Assembly: GCF_900187945.1 (NCBI RefSeq)
Contig: NZ_FYEH01000004.1
Location: 62,001-126,000 of the forward strand
Direction of reading: 5' to 3'
Length of the DNA: 64,000 nucleotides
Source of the DNA: Arboricoccus pini
GTDB lineage: Bacteria > Pseudomonadota > Alphaproteobacteria > Geminicoccales > Geminicoccaceae
The notes beneath the pieces were generated by a model. That model had not been told where the DNA came from and made no database searches. It saw only the letters and a list, made by a program, of their open reading frames with translations. How positions within the stretch are numbered: the stretch's first letter is position 1; each line of letters opens with the position of its first letter. Below, in pieces: positions 45,859-54,682 of the stretch. The position numbers and the translations under genes are program-made.

Positions 45859-45899
45859 CTGACGATGGCCACGATGGCCAGCCCGGAGCCGAGCAGTCT

Positions 45900-46343
45900 T
45901 TAAGGTCGCCAGGCCTCGTAGTCGCCGGTGGCGGGTGCGCGCTTGCCACCGCGTAACTCGTGGCCGGCCGGGACATAAGCCTGCGGCGTGCCGGTCAGAT
46001 TTGGCAAATAGGGCTTTTCCCACCTTTTATGCGGGAGATTGGCAGCAGTCGGCACTTCCTGGATGCTATGATGCAGCCAGCCATGCCAGCCTGGCGGCAC
46101 CATGCTGGGCTCGATCTCTCCGGCGCCCGCATAAACGACCCAGCGACGCTCCTGGCGCCAGTCGCTCCCACGCGCCTGACGATAATATTTGTTGCCGAAC
46201 TCGTCCTCGCCGACGAACGCGCCGCGAAATCGCGTCATCAGAAAGGTTTGGAGCGCATTATCGCGCAAGAATCTCAGCAAGCCCTCTGCTCCCGTCTTGC
46301 CGCCCGCCGTAAACGCGCGGGCGCGCCTCATCGACCGCCCCAT
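45900..46343 (-). CDS. NADH:ubiquinone oxidoreductase accessory subunit NDUFA12 family
   Basis: A 147-residue protein with the B17.2/NDUFA12 core: VGEDEFGNKYYR, RRWVVYAG, EPSMVPPGWHGWLHH and the C-terminal KPYLPNLTGTPQAYVPAGH. In alphaproteobacteria this is one of the few accessory complex I subunits shared with mitochondria. ATG 46343 gives MGRSMRRARAFT; the longer frame runs into the DnaA-box region. Its start lies 30 bp from the nearest DnaA box. The transcript ends at the strong hairpin at 45830-45858. Confidence 0.92.
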   Translation of the reverse strand: MGRSMRRARAFTAGGKTGAEGLLRFLRDNALQTFLMTRFRGAFVGEDEFGNKYYRQARGSDWRQERRWVVYAGAGEIEPSMVPPGWHGWLHHSIQEVPTAANLPHKRWEKPYLPNLTGTPQAYVPAGHELRGGKRAPATGDYEAWRP

Positions 46344-46373
46344 TATGCCCTGCCGCTCAGCACTCCGCCACCC

Positions 46374-46382
46374 TGTGGATAA
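46374..46382 (-). promoter_or_regulatory. DnaA box 1
   Basis: TGTGGATAA, the exact complement of the consensus TTATCCACA. It lies 30 bp upstream of the NDUFA12 start. A degenerate copy, AGGGGATAA, follows at 46384-46392. Confidence 0.7.
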
Positions 46383-46412
46383 CAGGGGATAACGCCAGGA
46401 CCGCAGGCGAAC

Positions 46413-46421
46413 TGTGGATAA
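46413..46421 (-). promoter_or_regulatory. DnaA box 2
   Basis: A second exact TGTGGATAA in the same orientation, 39 bp from the first. Two exact boxes this close are unlikely by chance in GC-rich DNA. Confidence 0.7.
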
Positions 46422-46690
46422 GAGGGGAAATCTGTGTGCCGTGATAACTCTCAGCAAAAATCAGCGAAACACTGAGATGCGGTCCTGCCGATGCACCAAT
46501 CCGGATTCGGCCATGAGAACAAGACTGAACTCCAGCTCAGCTGACCTCATGCCGATAATTCCACCCTGGCGTGCGTGTTCTGCCTGTCACACCAACCCAC
46601 CCAGGACGCGAAATCCAGCCTTTCAGGCCAAAGAGGGGCTTCACGAAACCCGCGAGAAGGAGGAATGTTCAGGGGCAGCGATATCGCTCG

Positions 46691-46706
46691 GCACCATATA
46701 TTGGTC
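46691..46706 (+). promoter_or_regulatory. nrdJ operator: NrdR box 1
   Basis: The core CCATATATTG matches the NrdR consensus CwAtATaTwG at nine of ten positions. NrdR represses ribonucleotide reductase genes when dATP is high; its boxes are typically paired about three helical turns apart. Confidence 0.8.
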
Positions 46707-46721
46707 CGGAAGGATTCAGGC

Positions 46722-46737
46722 ACTCAATATATAGCGA
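46722..46737 (+). promoter_or_regulatory. nrdJ operator: NrdR box 2
   Basis: The core CAATATATAG matches all ten consensus positions. It starts 31 bp after the core of box 1, placing both on the same DNA face about 190-230 bp upstream of nrdJ. Confidence 0.85.
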
Positions 46738-46927
46738 GCACGCGGAGTGAATGAGCTGCCGTCGCCTTGCCCGGGCGGCGACTGTCAACCTTGTATCAGT
46801 CAACGGTCAGGCATCTATCAGCGTCGCTTGAGTATCAATCTATGGGTACAAAAGGCGGGTTGAATCAGCCGATTTGAATTGACGAACAAGACGAGAACAC
46901 GCATTTTGCGTCGTAAGGAGGAGAACA

Positions 46928-49900
46928 ATGCCGCTGTCGATCACGCGGAAATTCACCAGCGACGGTGAGAGCCCTTACGCGGCCATTCCCTTCCGCACGA
47001 CCTCGAGCGAGATCCGCAATCCGGACGGCTCGGTCGTCTTTAAGCTGGATCGTGCCGACGTCCCTGCCGCGTGGTCGCAGGTTGCCGTCGACGTTCTTGC
47101 CCAGAAATATTTCCGTAAGGCCGGTGTTCCGGCGCGCCTTAAGAGCGTGCCGGAAAAGGGCGTGCCCGCTTGGCTTTGCCGGCGTGTCGCCGACGAAAGT
47201 GCGTTGGCAAAGCTGCCCGAGGACGAGCGCTATGGAAGCGAGACAAGCGCCGCCCAGGTCTTTGATCGCTTGGCCGGTACTTGGGCCTATTGGGGTTGGA
47301 AGGGAGGCTATTTCAGCACCGAGGCGGATGTCCGCGCCTTCTATGACGAATTGCGCTGCATGCTCGCCAGACAGATGGGCGCGCCCAATTCGCCACAATG
47401 GTTTAACACGGGCCTGAACTGGGCTTACGGCATCGATGGGCCGGCGCAGGGCCATTTCTATGTCGACGAGACGAACGGCAGCGTCCTGGCGTCGAGTTCC
47501 GCCTATGAGCGCCCGCAACCGCATGCCTGCTTTATCCAAAGCATCGCCGACGACCTGGTCAATCAGGGCGGCATCATGGATCTCTGGGTGCGCGAGGCCC
47601 GTCTCTTCAAATACGGCTCGGGTACCGGAACTAATTTTTCCGCGCTGCGCGGCATCAACGAGCCGCTCTCCGGTGGCGGTCGTTCGTCGGGCCTGATGAG
47701 CTTTCTCAAGATCGGCGACCGGGCGGCCGGCGCCATCAAGTCGGGCGGAACCACGAGGCGTGCCGCCAAGATGGTGACCGTCGACGTCGATCATCCCGAC
47801 ATCGAGGACTATATTCTCTGGAAAGTGCAAGAGGAGCAGAAGGTGGCCGCCCTCGCCGCGGGCTCCAAGCTGCTCCAGCGGCATGCGCGTGCGGTGATGG
47901 CCGCCTGCCAGACCGACGGCATCGAGGGCGATCGCTTCGATCCCAAGAACAACCCCGCCCTTCGCAAGGCGCTCAAGGAAGCGCGCAAATCCCTGCTGCC
48001 GGATGCCGCCATGCAGCAGGTCCTGTTTTATGCGCGACAGGGCTACAAGGACATCGAGATCCGTACCTACGACACGGATTGGGACAGCGACGCCTACCTC
48101 ACCGTTTCCGGCCAGAACTCGAATAATTCGGTGCGGCTGTCAGATGATTTCGTCCGAGCGGTGCTGGCCGATCGTGACTGGCGGTTGATCCGCCGAACGG
48201 ACGGCAAGCTCGCCAAGTCGATCAAGGCCAAGACGCTGTTCGACAAGATCGCCTATGCCGCCTGGGCCAGCGCCGATCCCGGCGTGCAGTACGACACGAC
48301 AATCAATGATTGGCACACCTGCCCCAGTGCCGGGCGGATCAATGCGTCCAATCCTTGCTCGGAATACATGTTTCTGGACGATACGGCCTGCAATCTGGCC
48401 AGCTTGAACCTGATGATGTTCAAGCAGACGGATGGTCGCTTCGCGGTCGATGACTTCATCCATGCGGTGAGGATCTGGACGATCGTGCTTGAGATCTCGG
48501 TCTTGATGGCGCAGTTCCCGAGCGAAAAGATAGCCGAGCTGTCCTTTCGGTTCCGCACCCTGGGCCTTGGCTTTGCCAATCTGGGCGGTCTCCTGATGGC
48601 CTCGGGCCTGGGTTATGATAGTGATGGCGGCCGAGCCTTCTGCGCGGCGATCACGGCGCTGATGACCGGTACCGCCTATGCCGTCTCGGCGGAGATGGCG
48701 GCGGCTCTCGGACCGTTCCCAGGCTTTGCGCCGGATCGTGAAAATGCGCTGCGCGTGCTGCGCAACCACAAGCGGGCCGCGTTCGGCGAGGCCACAGGGT
48801 ACGAGTCGCTGAATACCCCGCCCGTCCCTCTGGATGCTGCCATCTGTCCCGACCCCGATCTGGCGCAAGCGGCCCGGCAGGCCTGGGAGCAGGCCGTTGT
48901 GGCAGCCGAACAACACGGGCTGCGCAACGCCCAGGTCTCAGTCATAGCGCCGACGGGTACGATTGGCCTCGTCATGGATTGCGATACCACCGGCATCGAG
49001 CCCGACTTCGCTCTGGTGAAGTTTAAGAAGCTGGCGGGCGGCGGCTATTTCAAGATCATCAATCGGATGGTCCCGGACGCACTTCGCACACTGGGCTACG
49101 GCACGGCTGAGATCGAGGCGATCACGCTCTATGCCGTCGGTCGCGGTACCCTCAAGGACGCCCCAGGCATCAATCACGAAACCTTGAAAATCAAAGGTTT
49201 CACGATGGAAGCTCTGGAAAAGCTTGAACAGAGCTTGCCGGCCGCCTTTGACATCAAATATGCCTTTAATCGCTTCACTCTGGGCGAGGACCTCTGCAAG
49301 GACGTCCTGGGCTTCACCGATGCGCAACTGGCCGAGCCAGGTTTTGACATGCTAAAAGCCCTCGGCTTTACCAAGGCGGAAATCGAGGCAGCCAATAATT
49401 ACTGCTGCGGCACTATGACGATCGAAGGTGCGCCGCATTTGAAGCCCGAGCATTATGAAGTCTTCGATTGCGCCAATCCTTGTGGGCGACTGGGAAAACG
49501 CTTCCTGAGCACATCCAGTCATATTCGCATGATGGCGGCAGCTCAGCCATTTATTAGCGGCGCCATCTCGAAGACAATCAACATGCCGGCCAATGCCGGA
49601 ATCGAAGATTGTGCCGAGGCTTATCTCGAAGGTTGGAAGCTCGGCCTCAAGGCCTTGGCCCTCTATCGCGATGGCTCGAAGCTCTCGCAGCCGCTTTCCT
49701 CACAACTGATTGAGGAATTGGATGACGAGGAGGACGATGTCGAGCCGGTTGTCTTGAGCCAGGTCGACCGGGTCAAGGAAGTAACGGAGCGTATTGTCGA
49801 GCGCTTGATTGGTGAACGGCGACGTCTACCCTCCCGCCGCAAGGGCTACACGCAAAAGGCTGTCGTCGGCGGACATAAGGTCTATTTGCGTACCGGCGAA

Positions 49901-50551
49901 TACGAAGATGGCACGCTCGGCGAGATCTTCGTCGACATGCATAAAGAGGGGGCTGCCTTCCGCTCATTGATGAACAGCTTCGCGATCGCTGTTTCCATCG
50001 GCCTTCAATATGGCGTGCCGCTTGAGGAGTTTGTCGAAGCTTTTTCGTATACGCGGTTCGAACCGTCGGGAATCGTTAGCGGAAACGATACGATAAAGCT
50101 TGCAACTTCAGTTCTGGATTACATTTTTCGTGAGTTGGCTATATCTTATCTTGGACGAACCGACCTAGCTAATGTAGAACCAGCCGATGTACGGCATGAT
50201 GCGATTGGAAAGGGTTTGCGTGAGGGCGAGCGAATCGAACAGCCGGCGACGGCCTTTGCCAGTTCGGGCTTCGTTCGCGCCAATCTTCGGCTCCTGGCCG
50301 GTGGCGGCCAGTCCGGGGTCAATACTGTGGCAGAGAAGTCATCTGTCATGAAGAGATCAGGTCACAGCGGCTCTCAAGGCCTTGCCGAGCCAGCTGCGAC
50401 CTTTACCAATAGTCGCACCGAGCAGGTGCAGATCGCCAAGCTGAAAGGCTATGTGGGTGATCCCTGCTCGACTTGCGGCAACTTCACGCTGGTGCGGAAT
50501 GGCACCTGCCTGAAATGCGATACCTGCGGCTCCACCACTGGGTGCAGCTAG
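46928..50551 (+). CDS. nrdJ: Adenosylcobalamin-dependent (class II) ribonucleoside-diphosphate reductase
   Basis: A 1207-residue reductase of the long class II type. The N-terminal part has [16 protein letters not shown]; the 10-stranded barrel includes [34 protein letters not shown] and [20 protein letters not shown]; the C terminus holds a zinc-ribbon-like Cys cluster ([20 protein letters not shown]) after a TSCPD-like region, thought to re-reduce the active site. It needs no oxygen and no NrdB, but needs cobalamin, matching the cob genes nearby. The ATG has AAGGAGGAG five bases upstream. Two NrdR boxes and two DnaA boxes lie upstream, and a strong terminator follows. Confidence 0.97.
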   Translation: MPLSITRKFTSDGESPYAAIPFRTTSSEIRNPDGSVVFKLDRADVPAAWSQVAVDVLAQKYFRKAGVPARLKSVPEKGVPAWLCRRVADESALAKLPEDERYGSETSAAQVFDRLAGTWAYWGWKGGYFSTEADVRAFYDELRCMLARQMGAPNSPQWFNTGLNWAYGIDGPAQGHFYVDETNGSVLASSSAYERPQPHACFIQSIADDLVNQGGIMDLWVREARLFKYGSGTGTNFSALRGINEPLSGGGRSSGLMSFLKIGDRAAGAIKSGGTTRRAAKMVTVDVDHPDIEDYILWKVQEEQKVAALAAGSKLLQRHARAVMAACQTDGIEGDRFDPKNNPALRKALKEARKSLLPDAAMQQVLFYARQGYKDIEIRTYDTDWDSDAYLTVSGQNSNNSVRLSDDFVRAVLADRDWRLIRRTDGKLAKSIKAKTLFDKIAYAAWASADPGVQYDTTINDWHTCPSAGRINASNPCSEYMFLDDTACNLASLNLMMFKQTDGRFAVDDFIHAVRIWTIVLEISVLMAQFPSEKIAELSFRFRTLGLGFANLGGLLMASGLGYDSDGGRAFCAAITALMTGTAYAVSAEMAAALGPFPGFAPDRENALRVLRNHKRAAFGEATGYESLNTPPVPLDAAICPDPDLAQAARQAWEQAVVAAEQHGLRNAQVSVIAPTGTIGLVMDCDTTGIEPDFALVKFKKLAGGGYFKIINRMVPDALRTLGYGTAEIEAITLYAVGRGTLKDAPGINHETLKIKGFTMEALEKLEQSLPAAFDIKYAFNRFTLGEDLCKDVLGFTDAQLAEPGFDMLKALGFTKAEIEAANNYCCGTMTIEGAPHLKPEHYEVFDCANPCGRLGKRFLSTSSHIRMMAAAQPFISGAISKTINMPANAGIEDCAEAYLEGWKLGLKALALYRDGSKLSQPLSSQLIEELDDEEDDVEPVVLSQVDRVKEVTERIVERLIGERRRLPSRRKGYTQKAVVGGHKVYLRTGEYEDGTLGEIFVDMHKEGAAFRSLMNSFAIAVSIGLQYGVPLEEFVEAFSYTRFEPSGIVSGNDTIKLATSVLDYIFRELAISYLGRTDLANVEPADVRHDAIGKGLREGERIEQPATAFASSGFVRANLRLLAGGGQSGVNTVAEKSSVMKRSGHSGSQGLAEPAATFTNSRTEQVQIAKLKGYVGDPCSTCGNFTLVRNGTCLKCDTCGSTTGCS

Positions 50552-50922
50552 GGTACGCATAGCGTCCCGTCGGGCAAGCGGGGCGTTTCTCTTGTATTCT
50601 CCTCCAACATGCTTAGGCCCGGGGTTTCCCCGGGCCTCTTTTTTTGTCCCCGGCCGAGAGCGATCGCTGCCGGCTCATCGATAGACGAAACAGCCACCTC
50701 ACGATCCTGACCGCAGCCAGAGATCAAGATGGCTGATCCCACGTCAGTCTTCTCTCATCCCCCCGAATAATCCCCAGGCCTGCCCCAAGGCGCGGATTTT
50801 ACCCACGCTTCATCCACAAGGCGGTGGGGATAGGACGCTGCGTCGGCAATGAGTTCGGAAAAGCCACCGACGACCTCCACAGTATGCTTGTGATCGCCAG
50901 CGTTGCCCGGCAAAAAGCTGCG
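50552..50922. other. 371 bp between nrdJ and the flavoprotein gene
   Basis: Contains the nrdJ terminator and, at 50766-50832, several DnaA-box-like words (TCATCCACA at 50810-50818 with one mismatch; TAATCCCCA and TGGGGATAG with two). No gene is supported. Confidence 0.45.
50615..50645 (+). terminator. Intrinsic terminator of nrdJ
   Basis: AGGCCCGGGG (50615-50624), loop TTT, CCCCGGGCCT (50628-50637), then C and seven T residues. A textbook Rho-independent terminator 64 bp beyond the nrdJ stop. Confidence 0.93.
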
Positions 50923-52185
50923 ATGAACGATCCTGTTGTAAGACCGAACTCTCTTGATTTGCTGGTCGTCGGCGCCGGTCCGGCCGGGTTGATGGCAGCC
51001 GAGATCGTCAGCGCCCAGGGCTATCGGGTGGCGGTGGTCGATCGCATGCCCTCGCCGGGGCGGAAGTTTCTAATGGCCGGCCTGGGTGGCTTGAACATCA
51101 CCCATTCCGAGCCCTTGGCGGCTTTCATCGAACGGTACGGCAACGCACGCCCCTTTCTCGAGCCGGCAATCCGCCGCTTCCCACCGGCGGCGGTGCGTGA
51201 ATGGGCGATGGAGCTTGGTGAGGAAACCTTTGTCGGCTCCAGTGGCCGAGTGTTTCCGAGATCCCTCAAGGCCTCACCATTATTGCGCGCCTGGTTGCGG
51301 CGCCTTGGAAGCTTGGGCGTAACCTTTCTCCCGAATGTCAAATGGGATGGTTGCACCTATGGCAATGTACATAAGTTGCGAACATCGACTGGGCGATTGG
51401 ATGAGGTTTCACCCAGGGCAACAATTCTCGCTCTTGGTGGTGGAAGCTGGGGGCGCCTTGGCAGTGATGGGAGTTGGCTTGAGACCCTGGAAACGCTGGG
51501 TATAGGTTGCGCCGCATTCCGGCCAAGCAATTGTGGTTTCGGCATGGCCTGGAGTGACTCTTTTCGTCAGCGCTTTGCCGGAACGCCACTCAAACGTTTG
51601 CGCCTACGTTTCGCGCAATGGGAGAGTCAGGGCGAGTTGGTTGTAACGCAGGCAGGGCTGGAGGGAGGCGCGCTCTATGCTCTAAGCGGGCCGATCCGTG
51701 ATCAGGCGGCCCTGACAGGCAGCGCTTCGGTCACGCTCGACCTCCTGCCCGATCGGGACGAGGCGGCATTGACACAAAGACTGGCGAAGCAGCCGACGCA
51801 GCAATCGCTCAGCAACCGGTTACGCAAGGCGACCAGCCTGCCACCGGTCGCCATTAATCTGCTGCGTGAGGTCAGGGGCTCGGATTTGCCGCGTGAGCCA
51901 GCGGCTTTGGCAGCACTGATTAAGAATCTACCTTTGCGCCTGTCCGGGCCTATCGGCCTGGAGAGGGCGATTTCGACGGCCGGTGGCGTACGGTGGGAGG
52001 AAATCGATCCCTCGTTCATGCTCAGGCGCCTGCCGGGCGTCTTCGTGGCGGGCGAGATGATCGACTGGGAAGCGCCGACGGGTGGCTACCTGCTGCAAGC
52101 CTGTATGGCGACCGGCGCCGCGGCAGGTGAAGGCGCGCTGCAATATCTGGCGCGTTCGCCAGAAAATCCCCAGCATGCCCCATGA
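50923..52185 (+). CDS. HI0933-like flavoprotein, TIGR03862-type oxidoreductase
   Basis: A 420-residue FAD protein: dinucleotide-binding LLVVGAGPAGLMAAEIV, the family motif GRKFLMAGLGGLNITHSE, RVFPRSLKASPLLRAWL, and the C-terminal FAD loop GVFVAGEMIDWEAPTGGYLL. This pattern is that of the BaiN/HI0933 group, subfamily TIGR03862; the reaction is not firmly known. ATG 50923 (MNDPVVRPNSLDL) is preferred over the frame's first start at 50824 and over an ATG at 50884. It is convergent with ecfG; its stop abuts the ecfG terminator. Confidence 0.87.
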   Translation: MNDPVVRPNSLDLLVVGAGPAGLMAAEIVSAQGYRVAVVDRMPSPGRKFLMAGLGGLNITHSEPLAAFIERYGNARPFLEPAIRRFPPAAVREWAMELGEETFVGSSGRVFPRSLKASPLLRAWLRRLGSLGVTFLPNVKWDGCTYGNVHKLRTSTGRLDEVSPRATILALGGGSWGRLGSDGSWLETLETLGIGCAAFRPSNCGFGMAWSDSFRQRFAGTPLKRLRLRFAQWESQGELVVTQAGLEGGALYALSGPIRDQAALTGSASVTLDLLPDRDEAALTQRLAKQPTQQSLSNRLRKATSLPPVAINLLREVRGSDLPREPAALAALIKNLPLRLSGPIGLERAISTAGGVRWEEIDPSFMLRRLPGVFVAGEMIDWEAPTGGYLLQACMATGAAAGEGALQYLARSPENPQHAP

Positions 52186-52211
52186 AAAAGGCGCCAGTCG
52201 ACTTTGGCGCC
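52185..52211 (-). terminator. Intrinsic terminator of ecfG
   Basis: On the minus strand, GGCGCCA, an 8-base loop, TGGCGCC, then TTTTT. It begins 24 bp beyond the ecfG stop and ends at the stop codon of the convergent flavoprotein gene. Confidence 0.85.
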
Positions 52212-52235
52212 CCGTTCTGCTGGCCGTGCTAGGGA

Positions 52236-52790
52236 TCAGGCGTAGAGACGATACTCCGGCGCGATCCTCACTCGCCCCAGCTTGGACGCCTCAGTGCGAC
52301 TATCGATCTCGGCCTCGTCGTCGAGGAGCATGGCTTTGAGCAGATTACGGGCGCGATTAACCCGGCTCTTCACCGTGCCAACCTCGCAGCCGCAGATATC
52401 GGCGATATGCTCGTAGGAATAGCCATGGATCACGGCAAGTACGAGGACCTCCCGATGGGCGGGACTGAGCTTCACGAATGCCTTCTTGAAGGCCATGACC
52501 TCGATCCGGCTTTCCTGGTGCGCCGGAACGGTGGACAGCCGCTCGAGATCGTCGTCACCGATTTCCGATTTGACATGTTTGCGCGCTATAAGACTGCGGA
52601 AGCGATTGCGCAGGATGGTAAAGAGCCAGGCCTTCAGGTTCGAGCCTTCCTCGAACTGCGACTGCGCCTGCAGGGCGTTGACCACGGTGTCCTGGACGAG
52701 ATCGTCAGCGAAATGTGGATCGCCATTCGTCAATGTCCGCGCAAATGCGCGCAGATGGGGCACGATCTGAAGAATGTCTTCGCGGAACAT
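52236..52790 (-). CDS. ecfG: EcfG-type sigma factor of the general stress response
   Basis: A 184-residue ECF sigma factor. Region 2 (HLRAFARTLTNGDPHFADDL, then NLKAWLFTILRN) and region 4 (LSPAHREVLVLAVIHGYSYE, ADICGCEVGTVKSRVNRAR) match the EcfG (ECF15) group. It is held inactive by NepR until PhyR is phosphorylated. ATG 52790 is preceded by AAGGA; the frame extends 27 codons upstream. A candidate EcfG promoter at 52870-52894 suggests autoregulation. It is the last gene of the nepR-phyR-kinase-ecfG block and ends in a strong terminator. Confidence 0.92.
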   Translation of the reverse strand: MFREDILQIVPHLRAFARTLTNGDPHFADDLVQDTVVNALQAQSQFEEGSNLKAWLFTILRNRFRSLIARKHVKSEIGDDDLERLSTVPAHQESRIEVMAFKKAFVKLSPAHREVLVLAVIHGYSYEHIADICGCEVGTVKSRVNRARNLLKAMLLDDEAEIDSRTEASKLGRVRIAPEYRLYA

Positions 52791-52869
52791 GCTCGTCCTT
52801 CTTTCCTCGTCGAGGGGTGCCTCGCCCCTCTTATCTAGTGGCCCAGGACATGGCCCTGGCAATTGCATC

Positions 52870-52894
52870 AACCGTCGAGGCCAATCTACGTTCC
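52870..52894 (-). promoter_or_regulatory. Candidate EcfG promoter of ecfG
   Basis: Minus strand GGAAC, 16 bases, GGTT, close to the EcfG consensus GGAAC-N16/17-CGTT. It lies about 80 bp upstream of the ecfG start, between the kinase gene and ecfG. Confidence 0.7.
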
Positions 52895-52938
52895 CGGAGA
52901 TACATCACCATTTTGATATTCGTCGCGGATCGCAGAAA

Positions 52939-54678
52939 TCAAGCAGCCCTGACGAGACTTGTTGCCTCGCGTCGCAGGACGAAATCGATCCGCAAGCGCG
53001 TGCCCGCCCCCTCCTCGATCTCGAGCTTGCCCCCCATCTGCTTGGCCAACAACGAGATCAAGGTCAGGCCGATCCCCGCCCTCTCGCGCGCAGCCCCTCG
53101 CGCGCGGCCGGCCGCTAGGCCGATCCCGTCATCGCTGATGAGCAGCCTTGCCTTGTTGTCACCCTCGTGCGTGAGTTCGACCTTGACTTGGCCACTGGTC
53201 CGATCGGGAAAGCCATGCTGGAAGGCGTTGCTCACGGCTTCCGTCACGAGGAGTGCCATGGGTATCGCCTGATCGGTCGAGATCGAGCCCGTCGGTGCCT
53301 CGACGCGAAGGTCGATCCCGCCATCGCCCTCACGCCTGAACTCCCGCAACATCTCCCCCAGTTCGCCAAGGAACTTTCCGAGTTGCACCGTGCCGACATC
53401 GTCATGCTCGTAGAGATTGCGATGCACGAGCGCCATCGCCTTGATGCGCAACTGCGCGTCCAGCATCGCTTCGCTGGCAGCCGGCGTCACCTGAGCACGC
53501 GCGCGGAGATTGAGAAGACTGGTGACGATCTGGAGATTGTTCTTCACCCGATGGTGGATCTCCTTGAGCAGCGCATCCTTCTGCCGCAGTGAGGTTTCGA
53601 GCTCTGTCTCGCGACGCTGCACGCGTTCGGCCATGCGTGCCAGCGTGGCACCCAACTCGCGCAGCTCGGTCGGCGCATGCCGCAGTGAGACCGGCATGTT
53701 CAGCTGGCCGCGACTATAGGCGCGCGCGGTGATGGCCAGCGCGCGAATATGTCGATTGATGAGGAGATCGGTCACGACCCAGATCGCAACGATCGCCAGC
53801 ATGAGCGTCGAGGTTGGCGCAAAGATGCCGATGACGAGGTCGCTCTCCAGCCAAGACCAACGCGGACTGGGCAGACCGACCACGACATACATGCGCCCAC
53901 CCAACACCGGCTCGGCGACAAAGAGCCGCCTTGGCTGATCCTCCATCTGCAGCGAACTCGGCCGGCCGGGCTCCTTTAGCAGCGTTGCTAGAGCGCCTTG
54001 CTGCAACTTGTCGGGATTGGCCGCCGCCAACCCCGACAGCAGATTGCCGCCGGAATCGAGAAGATAGAGCAGCGCGCCATCCGGCAGGTCCAGGGCCGGT
54101 AGCGCAGCGTTGAAATGATCGGCGGGCACCGCCCCGAGAACGGCACCTGACCGCCCCTGACGCAGTCCTACCGCCAGCTTGACTGCCTTCCCCCCTGGTA
54201 GCAGCGCGTCGTCCTCGAGTTTACCAACGACGAAGGTGGCGCCCTGTTCCAGCGCCCCGAGATAGGCATGGGCACCAGGGTCGCGCGTCAAAAGTTCCGC
54301 ATTGCTGGAGCAACGCACGCGCCCCGCTCCATCGACGATGACGAGCCAGGAAAAATCCTCAAGACCCGTCAAGCCGTGCGCTATCTGGTCACTGCAGGCC
54401 AGCGAATCACCGATGTCCAGGCCAGGAGCTGCCGCAACGCGCTCCAACGTTGCTCGCTGACGGTCGAGAATGGCGGCATCGGCGGTAGCGATTGCCCTGG
54501 CACTGCGTTGCAGCGTCGCCTTGATACCGGCCGACTGGTCCAGATAGGCCTGAACGGCCTTGATCACGGCATAGGTCGCGGGTGCGACCAGGACGAGCCC
54601 CATGAGCAGCGCCATGCGCGCCTTTAGACTATTGATCCGCTCATAGAAATCGGCCAGTCGTCGCGCCGTGGCCGACAC
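52939..54678 (-). CDS. Membrane sensor histidine kinase (HisKA_2 type), probable PhyR kinase
   Basis: A 579-residue kinase. A first membrane segment (ALLMGLVLVAPATYAVI, ~23-39) and a second (~280-305, LVIGIFAPTSTLMLAIVAIW) enclose a ~235-residue periplasmic sensor of Cache-like length; a HAMP-like linker follows. The phosphoacceptor motif KEIHHRVKNNLQIVTSLLNL is HisKA_2, and the ATPase has EAVSNAFQHGFPD and LLISDDGIGL. HisKA_2/HWE kinases phosphorylate PhyR in general stress signalling. The start is GTG 54678, four bases after the phyR stop. Its stimulus is unknown. Confidence 0.9.
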   Translation of the reverse strand: MSATARRLADFYERINSLKARMALLMGLVLVAPATYAVIKAVQAYLDQSAGIKATLQRSARAIATADAAILDRQRATLERVAAAPGLDIGDSLACSDQIAHGLTGLEDFSWLVIVDGAGRVRCSSNAELLTRDPGAHAYLGALEQGATFVVGKLEDDALLPGGKAVKLAVGLRQGRSGAVLGAVPADHFNAALPALDLPDGALLYLLDSGGNLLSGLAAANPDKLQQGALATLLKEPGRPSSLQMEDQPRRLFVAEPVLGGRMYVVVGLPSPRWSWLESDLVIGIFAPTSTLMLAIVAIWVVTDLLINRHIRALAITARAYSRGQLNMPVSLRHAPTELRELGATLARMAERVQRRETELETSLRQKDALLKEIHHRVKNNLQIVTSLLNLRARAQVTPAASEAMLDAQLRIKAMALVHRNLYEHDDVGTVQLGKFLGELGEMLREFRREGDGGIDLRVEAPTGSISTDQAIPMALLVTEAVSNAFQHGFPDRTSGQVKVELTHEGDNKARLLISDDGIGLAAGRARGAARERAGIGLTLISLLAKQMGGKLEIEEGAGTRLRIDFVLRREATSLVRAA

Positions 54679-54682
54679 GGAT

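Larger units (their letters stand above)
46344..46927. promoter_or_regulatory. 584-bp control region between NDUFA12 and nrdJ
   Basis: Carries, from left to right: two perfect DnaA boxes with a degenerate one between, and two NrdR boxes 31 bp apart. The nrdJ start has a strong Shine-Dalgarno (46915-46923, AAGGAGGAG). A 106-codon frame on the plus strand (46414-46734) spans these sites, lacks any family signal and is rejected as a gene. Confidence 0.75.

Noticed and set aside
46414-46734. 106-codon frame before nrdJ
   Set aside because: Spans a DnaA box and both NrdR box cores, no family, no ribosome-binding site.
46344-46927. Chromosomal origin of replication
   Set aside because: Two exact DnaA boxes are suggestive, but no AT-rich unwinding stretch, no dnaA/parAB/hemE neighbours and no skew data; kept only as a hypothesis.
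46865-47884. 339-codon frame antisense to the 5' end of nrdJ
   Set aside because: No family signal, overlaps the strong nrdJ ribosome-binding site.
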